From NCBI GenBank assembly GCA_023512255.1, contig JAILZY010000144.1, positions 1-5,752 of the forward strand: a stretch of 5,752 bases of DNA. The letters are read 5' to 3'. A program made the translations under genes and the position numbers. Origin of the DNA: a bacterium. Its GTDB lineage: Bacteria; SZUA-182; DTGQ01. The notes beneath the pieces are model-generated. The model made no database searches, had not been told where the DNA came from, and worked only from the letters and a program-made list of their open reading frames with translations. This document shows, piece after piece, positions 1-5,670 of the stretch. The number at the start of each line of letters is the position of its first letter. Within the stretch, counting starts at the first letter, position 1.

Positions 1-19
1 AAGCTTTATATTCCAGAAT

Positions 20-48
20 GTTAACTCACACATTTTGTGAAAGTTAAC
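20..48. repeat. Imperfect inverted repeat (GTTAAC ends, TCACA/TGTGA inside)
   Basis: The outer arms GTTAAC (20-25 and 43-48) and the inner arms TCACA (26-30) and TGTGA (36-40) form an 11-bp stem with a five-base loop and a two-base AA bulge. It lies about 100 bases beyond the stop codon of the branching-enzyme gene. No T-run follows on either strand, so it does not look like an intrinsic terminator. The half-site order is TCACA then TGTGA, the reverse of a CRP/FNR-type operator. It could be an operator for a gene to the left or a 3'-end RNA structure; the role is unknown. Confidence 0.4.
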
Positions 49-51
49 TGA

Positions 52-78
52 TTGATTTTAAAATGCAATCAAGCATTT
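52..78. terminator. Overlapping small dyads, possible weak terminator of the minus-strand gene
   Basis: Two mutually exclusive stems overlap here: TTGATT (52-57) with AATCAA (67-72), and AAATGC (61-66) with GCATTT (73-78). Read on the minus strand, the second stem (6 bp, 6-base loop) ends in GCATTTT, the only hairpin plus short T-run seen after the branching-enzyme gene. The stem is AT-rich and the T-tract short, so termination here is doubtful. Confidence 0.2.
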
Positions 79-126
79 GCTCTGGCATAAGGTTTTAATA
101 TCATACTCTTACTTACCATGCTCTTA

Positions 127-168
127 TTATTGCTACCAGTCAGGATTTTATCGGTACCAGTCAGGATC
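127..168 (-). repeat. 21-bp imperfect tandem duplication across the branching-enzyme stop codon
   Basis: Read on the minus strand, the last 21 bases of the gene (168-148, ending in the TAA stop) are followed at once by a second copy (147-127) that matches at 18 of 21 positions. Both copies share ATCCTGACTGGTA and end in ATAA. The coding copy is the DPDWYR-stop tail; the second would read NPDW-stop in the same frame. A shorter GATCCT doublet sits just upstream in the gene and produces the DPDPD tail. This looks like a replication-slippage duplication that copied the stop codon into the 3' untranslated region. Confidence 0.7.
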
Positions 169-1782
169 AGGATCAGCGAAGATCTCTTCTCTGGCCTCAC
201 ATTCTTTCAAAAAGGCTAGATCCTTAGGATCGAGCTTGCGGTTTTGCTCCCAAGATAGAGCCAGTTGTACTAGCCTTTTAAAATCCTCATGATGCTCCAC
301 AACCCTTCGCTCTCCATGATCTTTGGTGCTGTTGGTAGTGATCATGAACTCCCAGTCAGAGGATTGCAAGATAAGCAGCTCCCTGACACACTGGCGAAGA
401 ATTCTACGCAACAGAGGAGGCTTTCGACCCGGAAAACGATTGGCCAGATCCCGCATGTCTTTTTCCGCCTGGTAAATTCTCTCCCAGACCCACTCAATGG
501 CCGGATTAATCCAGGTGCTGCTGTCCGCCCCCCTTCCCCAGGAAGACTCGGGCAGTTCGATGAATGGTGAGGAAGGATGCTCGGCCTGGTAAGCAGAGCA
601 GGTCGTAATCCTCATTTCTGGATCATGGTGAATCCACTTCAGCAGTTGATAGAGCCAGGCAGGTCCCTCAAACCACCAGTGGCCGAAGAGCTCAGCGTCG
701 AAGGCTGCTACTTTGAGCCCAGCCTGAGCGGTTTTCAAAAACTGGCTCTTGAGGGTTTTCTTGATGGTCCATTTATAGTGGCCTGCATGCCGAATAATTA
801 GCTCTCTGGCTGTTTCGGGAACGTAGATGTCCTTATAGGCCAGGTCCAGTTTTTTGTCGGTAATTCTCCAATAGCGGTTTCCGCTTCCCCATTGTTTTTT
901 GTGGAACTCAAGGTAGTTACCATCTCCTGGGTAGCCGATCTCAAAATTCCAAATCTGCTCGGAAAGATTAGTATCCCGAACAAAGAGGGTCATGGGGGTA
1001 TGCATCCCGTGATCAGGCAGACAGTAAGTATTCCAGGGGATTTTGTTAACCTGAGGGGATGGGCTTTTCCTTAATTGCTCTTGATCGATAATTGAGTAGA
1101 GAATCCCATTTTCTCCCAAAAACTGTTCTATCCCTGGCCGATAGCGGGCTGGCTGATTTCGGCGGTGAGTTAGGGGATAGACCCAGTGGCCGGCTGGCCG
1201 ATAGCCGCACTCAGGCAACCAAAACCCTTTTGGGGCGCGGCCAAAGAGCCGCTCATAACTTGCCTTAGCCATCTTAATCTGGGCATTAATGCTTGTGTCT
1301 TCCCCCAGAGCCGGCAGATAGCCATGAGTTGCCCCACAGGTGATAATCTCGATATGGCCATCATCCTGGAGTTGACGAAAGGCCTGGATAATATTCCCCT
1401 GATACCGATCAAGGAACAGGCGCAAGGTTTTTGAGTAGAATTTATCCCATAGGGTAGCAAGCTTGAGCATCTTAGAATTATTGTGGGCAGCAAAGGTTTT
1501 TCGGTCTTCGCGGCTTAAGCGGATTTTGCGGTCGCAGTAGTCTTGAAACCCTTTCACAAAGTAGGGGCTGATGAGCTGCTCGGCCAGTACCGGTGAGATG
1601 TTGATGGTTATCTGGGGTGAGATCCCTTCCCTGATCAGCCGATGCATGATGTTTAGTAGCGGTATATAGGTTTCGGCAGTCGCCTCATACAGCCACTCCT
1701 CATTAAGGTGGTCATGATGGAGTACATAGGGGATGTGAGAATGAAGGATTAAGATATAAGTGCCGCAGAATTCAGTGCTCAT
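148..1782 (-). CDS. GH57-family 1,4-alpha-glucan branching enzyme (DUF1957 type)
   Basis: This predicted cytoplasmic enzyme cuts alpha-1,4-glucan chains and re-attaches the pieces through alpha-1,6 bonds, making the branches of glycogen. The 544 residues are close to the usual length of compact bacterial GH57 branching enzymes. Conserved regions appear in order: LHSHIPYV (13-20), GATHGYLP (150-157), GFWLPECGYRP (186-196) with the predicted nucleophile E191, and AFDAELFGHWWFEGP (360-374) with the predicted acid/base D362. SSWGRG (413-418) follows. The C-terminal helical DUF1957 part includes RELLILQSSDWEF (467-479) and ERRVVEHHEDF (491-501). Residue roles come from family knowledge of the Thermococcus and Thermus enzymes. 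The Met start is preceded by only a weak GATGG ribosome site (1790-1794). No signal peptide is visible. It is transcribed divergently from cobU; no other glycogen gene is in the window. Amylase or 4-alpha-glucanotransferase, other GH57 activities, are less likely given the DUF1957 C-terminus. Confidence 0.93.
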   Translation of the reverse strand: MSTEFCGTYILILHSHIPYVLHHDHLNEEWLYEATAETYIPLLNIMHRLIREGISPQITINISPVLAEQLISPYFVKGFQDYCDRKIRLSREDRKTFAAHNNSKMLKLATLWDKFYSKTLRLFLDRYQGNIIQAFRQLQDDGHIEIITCGATHGYLPALGEDTSINAQIKMAKASYERLFGRAPKGFWLPECGYRPAGHWVYPLTHRRNQPARYRPGIEQFLGENGILYSIIDQEQLRKSPSPQVNKIPWNTYCLPDHGMHTPMTLFVRDTNLSEQIWNFEIGYPGDGNYLEFHKKQWGSGNRYWRITDKKLDLAYKDIYVPETARELIIRHAGHYKWTIKKTLKSQFLKTAQAGLKVAAFDAELFGHWWFEGPAWLYQLLKWIHHDPEMRITTCSAYQAEHPSSPFIELPESSWGRGADSSTWINPAIEWVWERIYQAEKDMRDLANRFPGRKPPLLRRILRQCVRELLILQSSDWEFMITTNSTKDHGERRVVEHHEDFKRLVQLALSWEQNRKLDPKDLAFLKECEAREEIFADPDPDWYR

Positions 1783-1857
1783 AGGATTACCATCTTTCTC
1801 TGTAAAATTCTGGGAATTCCGTAAAACCTTTAGAAAAAATTTTCAGTATTGTTCAAT

Positions 1858-1886
1858 ATTGTATAGAATTAATCTTAGTTAGTCAA
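1858..1886 (-). promoter_or_regulatory. Predicted sigma-70-type promoter of the branching-enzyme gene
   Basis: On the minus strand TTGACT (1886-1881) and TACAAT (1863-1858) are separated by exactly 17 bases, each matching the consensus at five of six positions. Transcription would start near 1851 and leave an untranslated leader of about 70 bases. TATTGT occurs twice 10 bases apart on the plus strand (1847-1852, 1857-1862), the second overlapping the -10 box, which could be a regulator site. The region is AT-rich, so chance matches are possible, but the spacing and both boxes are good. Confidence 0.6.
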
Positions 1887-1908
1887 CCTATTATCAACAA
1901 ATAAAAGA

Positions 1909-1937
1909 TTTACACTCTCCTGGTTTTCTGATAGAAT
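1909..1937 (+). promoter_or_regulatory. Predicted sigma-70-type promoter of the cobU-DUF4390(-ntrY) cluster
   Basis: TTTACA (1909-1914) and TAGAAT (1932-1937) are separated by 17 bases, each matching the consensus at five of six positions. The start site would be near 1944, giving a leader of about 120 bases before cobU. GATAGAATT (1930-1938) and GATAAAATT (1943-1951) form a 13-base-spaced direct repeat over the -10 box and start site. I could not find B12-box-like conserved bases of a cobalamin riboswitch in the leader. A lone TATGAT (2038-2043) nearer the gene lacks a matching -35 box. Confidence 0.5.
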
Positions 1938-2063
1938 TTTTTGATAAAATTATTTGCTCTTTTAAGTTAAACAGGTACGCTCGATAGATAAAAGCGGATC
2001 ATCAGAAGGTTACATAAAGACTAAATTCCCTAACAATTATGATGTATGGACTGGATATAGGCT

Positions 2064-2612
2064 ATGGCCAAAGCGGTTTTTATTTTTGGTGGCTGTCGCA
2101 GTGGAAAAAGCTCTTATGCGGTTGAGCGGGCAAAGGGATTTGCCCGCGTCAGCTACCTGGCAACCTCAAAGATCTTAGATGAGGAAATGGAGCAGCGCAT
2201 TCGCCGGCATCGGCAGATGAGGCCCAAGGAGTGGCAAACCGTTGAGGCTCCATACGGACTGAGTGAGGCTATTCGGCAGGCTGGCTCAGAATCTGAGCTG
2301 ATTATTGTTGATTGCCTGACCATGTATCTGGCTAACCATTTCGACGGGCATAAGGGGCTAGAAACACCAAACGAGCAGGAGCTATTTGAGACCTGGCTGA
2401 GGACTGATACCAGGCAGATTATGGCTGCCGTGAGGGCTGCCTCGGCCAGTGAGGTTTTGCTCATCAGCAATGAGGTTGGCTTAGGTATAGTCCCGTTAGG
2501 TGCCCAGACGAGGTTCTTTCGGGATATGTGTGGGCTGATGAATCAATGGATAGCTGCACAGGCTGATGAGGTGATCAAGATGGAGGTAGGATTGGCCACG
2601 CGGCTAAAATAA
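2064..2612 (+). CDS. cobU: Bifunctional adenosylcobinamide kinase / adenosylcobinamide-phosphate guanylyltransferase
   Basis: CobU phosphorylates adenosylcobinamide and then adds GMP to give adenosyl-GDP-cobinamide, the activated intermediate of late cobalamin synthesis and salvage, in the cytoplasm. The P-loop GGCRSGKSS spans residues 9-17. YLATSKILDEEM (31-42) and RIRRHRQMRPKEW (45-57) follow; the His at 49 lies where the family carries its guanylylated histidine (the exact residue is by analogy to Salmonella CobU). The strand LIIVDCLTMYLAN (about 79-91), the SNEVG segment and the C-terminal RLK are typical. The 182 residues match the family. An in-frame TAG at 2058-2060 fixes the ATG at 2064 as the first possible start; the ribosome site is poor (GGA at 2053-2055). 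No other cobalamin gene is in the window, so salvage rather than full synthesis cannot be decided here. It heads the plus-strand cluster, 12 bases before DUF4390. Confidence 0.95.
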   Translation: MAKAVFIFGGCRSGKSSYAVERAKGFARVSYLATSKILDEEMEQRIRRHRQMRPKEWQTVEAPYGLSEAIRQAGSESELIIVDCLTMYLANHFDGHKGLETPNEQELFETWLRTDTRQIMAAVRAASASEVLLISNEVGLGIVPLGAQTRFFRDMCGLMNQWIAAQADEVIKMEVGLATRLK

Positions 2613-2624
2613 CGGGCACAAAAG

Positions 2625-3329
2625 ATGCGAGGTTTCCTTGAGTTTGAGTTGATGATTAAATATCAGAGATTAGTCAAAGGCGCTTTAACGATCGCTCTTT
2701 TTTTAGTCCTAGTGCTGCCCCCCCCAGGGGGGCAACGTCCAGCCTGGGCTGCCAAAGCGAAAATTGTTGATTTTACCCTTACCCGAGGGAAGGATTACCT
2801 GTATGTCGATGCCAAGGTGAAAGGAGCCTTTACCTCAGGCATCAGTGAGGCTATTGCCAGCGGCATTCCGACTACCTTCAAGTATTACCTTGAGCTGGTC
2901 AGCCCCCGGCAGCTATGGTTTGACAAAAAACCGATTAAGAGGCTGATACAGCACAAAGTTGAATATGATACCTTAAAGAAGGAGTATCAGGTTACCTTAG
3001 ACGATGGAATCACTCCCCAGGTGAGGGTTACCAGGGATGAGGAGGAAATGAAAAGGTGGATGGCCAGTATTGAATCCTTTAAGTTTCTCCCTGCTCATCG
3101 CTTGCCTGCCAAGAGCAGTAAATATATAGTCAGACTGAAGGCTGAGATGAAATGTATTAAGGTGCCCTTTCCCCTGAATTATTCATTCCCTTTGAATTAT
3201 CTGCTATCATATTTGGTCTCATTTTTGGATGTCGATACCTCCTGGGTAGCCGCACCCATCCCGGCTACCGTATCCGATAAGGCAGCTAGAATTCAAGCCC
3301 CTGATCCGGCCTCTCACCCAACAGAGTGA
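2625..3329 (+). CDS. Sec-exported DUF4390-family protein, probable periplasmic partner of NtrY-type kinase
   Basis: The molecular function of this family is unknown. From M10 (base 2652) the protein has a classical Sec signal peptide: basic start with Lys and Arg, hydrophobic core GALTIALFLVLVL (19-31), a proline-rich PPPGG turn, and an AWA cleavage motif (40-42). The mature part, about 190 residues, resembles DUF4390: a strand-rich N-terminal half (KIVDFTLTRG, YLYVDAKVKGAF), SPRQLWFDK (93-101), an acidic/tryptophan segment near RWM (144-146), and the C-terminal FPLNY...SYLVSFLDVDTSW region (182-207). No lipobox is seen. Two starts are possible: M1 at 2625, 12 bases after the cobU stop, or M10, which gives the more normal signal peptide; neither has a strong ribosome site. 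FPLNY is duplicated, and about 27 residues follow the last conserved Trp. The gene probably shares a transcript with cobU and precedes the kinase gene. The family call is from recalled sequence pattern. Confidence 0.72.
   Translation: MRGFLEFELMIKYQRLVKGALTIALFLVLVLPPPGGQRPAWAAKAKIVDFTLTRGKDYLYVDAKVKGAFTSGISEAIASGIPTTFKYYLELVSPRQLWFDKKPIKRLIQHKVEYDTLKKEYQVTLDDGITPQVRVTRDEEEMKRWMASIESFKFLPAHRLPAKSSKYIVRLKAEMKCIKVPFPLNYSFPLNYLLSYLVSFLDVDTSWVAAPIPATVSDKAARIQAPDPASHPTE
2716..2734 (+). repeat. Perfect GC hairpin with C8 and G6 tracts in the DUF4390 signal-peptide code
   Basis: TGCCCCCC (2716-2723) and GGGGGGCA (2727-2734) are perfect reverse complements with a three-base CCA loop, giving an 8-bp stem that is 7/8 GC. 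It includes an eight-C tract (2718-2725) and a six-G tract (2727-2732), and a seven-T tract lies 13 bases upstream (2698-2704). It encodes the L-P-P-P-G-G turn before the signal cleavage site. It may be only a by-product of Pro-Pro-Pro-Gly-Gly codons, but it could slow ribosomes during export or be prone to slippage. Confidence 0.75.
3168..3203 (+). repeat. 18-base in-frame tandem duplication (FPLNYS / FPLNYL)
   Basis: Two adjacent six-codon units encode FPLNYS (3168-3185) and FPLNYL (3186-3203) inside the conserved C-terminal part of the DUF4390 protein. The five repeated residues are identical but the third codon positions differ at Phe, Pro and Leu, so the duplication is not recent or the similarity is convergent. 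I recall one such motif per protein in the family. Confidence 0.5.
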
Positions 3330-3412
3330 AACACTGAAATAAAATCTCAATTAAACAATCAAATAAACATACAAACATAGGACAAGAAACCTATTCTAAG
3401 AATTTCCAGCTG

Positions 3413-3420
3413 AAGGGGAG
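3413..3420 (+). promoter_or_regulatory. Ribosome binding site of the kinase gene
   Basis: AAGGGGAG lies two bases before the ATG at 3423, with AAGG at a six-base spacing. It is the strongest Shine-Dalgarno match among the four genes. It ends a 93-base gap (3330-3422) that is A-rich with little T or G, carries no good promoter match, and holds only a small ATAGG...CCTAT dyad (3377-3381, 3390-3394). Confidence 0.65.
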
Positions 3421-3422
3421 AA

Positions 3423-5609
3423 ATGGATAAGATCGAAGGCAAAAACCAAAGGTGGAAGGCTATTATCGGCCTAATTTTATTGATCATAATCTTGACCGCA
3501 ATCGAGGTGGTTATCTATCAGGTGCGGACCCAGATCAATATCGCTCACAATGTTCTGGTTCTGGTAGCCTTGAATATCAATATTATTCTGTTGGTAGTCA
3601 TTATCCTGATGGTTCTGCGAAACCTGGTCAAGTTGTACTTTGAGCGAAAGCAGAATATGCTGGGAGCAAAGTTTCGGACTAAATTGATCATTTCCTTTGT
3701 CGGCCTATCGCTCATTCCCTGCGTGCTGCTCTTTCTGGTAGCCAGCAACCTGATCAACACCAGCATTGACAACTGGTTCAATGCTCAAAATGAGGAATAC
3801 TTGCGCAAAGCCATGAAGGTGGCTCAAATTTACTATAATACCGAGCTGGGAAAGGTCTTCGGCAAGAGCCGTGAACTAGGCAGAATCATTAAGGCTAAGG
3901 ATCTGATTCAGGAGAGTAGGCGGAGTGAATTGCTGGCTGGAATTCAAGATATGCAGCAGAAATTCGGCTTCGGTACGATCAAGGTGTTCGGAGCTAGGGG
4001 AGAGGAGATCATCCATCTGGATAATCCGAAAATTCCCCACAGATTTTTGGCCACAGCGCTAAAAGAGCTGGTTGCCAGAGCTTTGCGCGGCCAGGAACAC
4101 TCCATTGTCCGCAAAACCGAGCAAGGCGATTTCATTGAAGGGGCGGTGCCGATCGTCTCTCGAGAGAAGGGGGGGAGCATTATTGGTGTGTTAGTCTTTT
4201 CCCACCTCGACCCTCACCGTCTGATGGAGGAAATCAAGGATATTAAAAGCGCCTATGAAGAATACAAACAGCGCAAGGTTTTTGAAACACCGATCAAGAG
4301 CAGCTATATCATCACCTTTTTGCTGATTACCCTGCTGATTATTTTTTCAGCCACCTGGTTTGGGTTTTACCTAGCTAGGGGCATCACCATTCCCATCCAG
4401 AAATTGGCTGAAGGAACCCGTAAGGTAGCTCTGGGGAACTGGGATTGCAAGGTTACGGTCCAGGCCGATGATGAGATCGGCATGTTAGTCAATTCTTTCA
4501 ATAACATGACCGATGAGCTCAAATCGACCCACCAGCGGCTGCAAACCATTAATCAGGAGCTTGACCGCCGGAGGGATTATATCGAGACAGTGCTTGAAAA
4601 TATAGCCTCTGGGGTAGTAACCATAGGCCAGGGGGGGCTTATTACCACTATCAATAAGGCGGCGGCCAAGATATTGAGGCTCTCCCAGCAGGAGGTTATT
4701 GGAGTTCCTTATCAGGAAATTTTCAACTGCTCCAAACTCCAGGGGTTGTATCTTCTGCTGGCTGAGGTGGAGGAGAAGAAAAAGGGGATTTGCGAAAAAG
4801 AGGTCAATCTTCAGATCGGGGGAGCCAGCATCCATCTTTTGGTCAGCGTTTCAGTCCTACTCGATAAAGAAAATCAATACAGCGGCCTGGTCTGTGCCTT
4901 CGATGATCTCACCCAGCTAATTAAAGCCCAGAAAGTGGCTGCCTGGCAGGAGGTGGCTCGCAGGCTGGCCCACGAAATTAAAAATCCCCTGACCCCGATT
5001 CAACTCTGTACTCAGCGGCTGAGAAAGAGATTCTTTGAGGGTGGGGCTGATTACCAGGCGGTATTCGATGAGTGCACCGAAACCATCATCCAGGAAGTGA
5101 ATGAATTGAAGACCATGATCGATGAATTTTCTCAGTTTGCCAGACTGCCCCTGCCTAACCTGAGACCAGAAGATCTGAATCATCTGATCGGGACAGTCAT
5201 AGCTAGATATCAGGAGATGTACCCTGAGATTCAGATCGAGCAGCATCTGGCCTCAGACCTTCCTCTAATCAATCTTGATCGCGAGCAGATGAAGAGGGTG
5301 TTTATAAACCTGTTTGACAATGCTATCGAGGCTATGGCTGAGATCAGCCGAGCGGAAAAAAAATTAACCGTAGTAAGTATTTACGACCGGATAGCGTCTA
5401 GGGTAAGAGTAGAGGTCATTGATAATGGAAAGGGGATCTCGGCGGAAGAGAAAGAAAAACTTTTCATGCCCTATTTTTCCACCAAGAGAGAGGGCCGGGG
5501 GCTTGGCCTAGCCATAGTTCACCGGATCATTGACGATCACAATGGCCAGATTATCGGAGAGGATAACCTGCCTGAGGGAACAAAATTTATCCTGCTTCTG
5601 CCTGTCTAA
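3423..5609 (+). CDS. NtrY-like membrane sensor histidine kinase (HAMP-PAS-HisKA-HATPase)
   Basis: This inner-membrane kinase autophosphorylates on histidine in response to an unknown signal and passes the phosphate to a response regulator, normally an NtrX-type sigma-54 activator. Its 728 residues match the NtrY family. Membrane segments lie at about 12-33, 43-66 and 88-110; an extracytoplasmic sensor spans about 111-292; a fourth segment is at 294-317. HAMP (318-372), a PAS domain (about 384-500, LENIASGVVTIG at 391-402), and HisKA with LAHEIKNPLTPIQL and phosphoacceptor H517 follow. The ATPase domain shows the N-box NLFDNAIEAM (629-638), G1 box DNGKGI (667-672), F-box FMPYFSTK (681-688) and G2 box GRGLGLAI (691-698). 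All catalytic residues are present. The start has a good ribosome site and no alternative Met until M79. It lies 93 bases after the DUF4390 gene. No response regulator is seen in the 143 bases downstream. The NtrY family is clear, but whether it controls nitrogen metabolism is unknown. Confidence 0.93.
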   Translation: MDKIEGKNQRWKAIIGLILLIIILTAIEVVIYQVRTQINIAHNVLVLVALNINIILLVVIILMVLRNLVKLYFERKQNMLGAKFRTKLIISFVGLSLIPCVLLFLVASNLINTSIDNWFNAQNEEYLRKAMKVAQIYYNTELGKVFGKSRELGRIIKAKDLIQESRRSELLAGIQDMQQKFGFGTIKVFGARGEEIIHLDNPKIPHRFLATALKELVARALRGQEHSIVRKTEQGDFIEGAVPIVSREKGGSIIGVLVFSHLDPHRLMEEIKDIKSAYEEYKQRKVFETPIKSSYIITFLLITLLIIFSATWFGFYLARGITIPIQKLAEGTRKVALGNWDCKVTVQADDEIGMLVNSFNNMTDELKSTHQRLQTINQELDRRRDYIETVLENIASGVVTIGQGGLITTINKAAAKILRLSQQEVIGVPYQEIFNCSKLQGLYLLLAEVEEKKKGICEKEVNLQIGGASIHLLVSVSVLLDKENQYSGLVCAFDDLTQLIKAQKVAAWQEVARRLAHEIKNPLTPIQLCTQRLRKRFFEGGADYQAVFDECTETIIQEVNELKTMIDEFSQFARLPLPNLRPEDLNHLIGTVIARYQEMYPEIQIEQHLASDLPLINLDREQMKRVFINLFDNAIEAMAEISRAEKKLTVVSIYDRIASRVRVEVIDNGKGISAEEKEKLFMPYFSTKREGRGLGLAIVHRIIDDHNGQIIGEDNLPEGTKFILLLPV

Positions 5610-5620
5610 GAGGCAAAAAT

Positions 5621-5668
5621 TTTGCTATACTTATAGAATGTTTGCTATAATGAAAATAAATTGCTATT
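5621..5668 (+). repeat. Three phased TTGCTAT repeats downstream of the kinase gene
   Basis: TTTGCTATA occurs at 5621-5629 and again at 5641-5649, exactly 20 bases apart; a third copy, ATTGCTATT, occurs at 5660-5668, 19 bases further. The spacing is near two turns of the helix, so the same face of DNA is presented each time. A second motif, TTTTGAG, recurs 21 bases apart at 5692-5698 and 5713-5719. The repeats are short and the region AT-rich, but identical spacing favours a regulator array or stacked promoters. Confidence 0.55.
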
Positions 5669-5670
5669 AT
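5622..5670 (+). promoter_or_regulatory. Two overlapping sigma-70-type promoter matches reading out of the window
   Basis: The first match is TTGCTA (5622-5627), an 18-base spacer and a perfect TATAAT (5646-5651). The second is TTGCTA (5642-5647), a 17-base spacer and TATTAT (5665-5670). A further TATACT (5679-5684) has no suitable -35 box. They would drive a gene starting beyond 5752, possibly the missing response regulator. The -35 boxes are weak (four of six). GCAAAA-A-TTTTGC (5613-5625) just after the kinase stop is a weak dyad without GC stem or T-run and is not a convincing terminator. Confidence 0.45.

Noticed and set aside
26-40. Possible CRP/FNR-type operator (TCACA-N5-TGTGA)
   Set aside because: The half-sites are in the reverse order (the consensus is TGTGA then TCACA) and the spacing is wrong.
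77-292. 71-codon plus-strand open frame at the left end
   Set aside because: It is low-complexity Ser/Tyr-rich, has no ribosome site and mostly overlaps the C-terminal code of the minus-strand gene.
289-801. Two plus-strand open frames (289-570 and 577-801) antisense to the branching-enzyme gene
   Set aside because: They overlap the well-conserved DUF1957 C-terminal code and show no domain-like pattern.
1170-1493. 107-codon open frame on the minus strand inside the branching-enzyme gene
   Set aside because: It lies in another frame of a gene whose conserved GH57 motifs span the same bases; its translation has no recognisable pattern.
1813-1820. GGAATTCC palindrome in the branching-enzyme leader
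   Set aside because: An 8-bp palindrome is expected by chance at this scale, and no paired site or known operator pattern surrounds it.
1944-2063. Cobalamin riboswitch in the cobU leader
   Set aside because: I could not find a B12-box-like sequence or GC-rich paired elements; only a covariance-model search could exclude it formally.
4485-4835. 116-codon open frame antisense to the kinase gene
   Set aside because: It runs opposite the HAMP-PAS code, has no ribosome site and reads as composition noise; the kinase frame is certain here.
4917-5246. 109-codon open frame antisense to the HisKA region
   Set aside because: It is opposite the conserved HEIKNP code and is best explained as a shadow of it.
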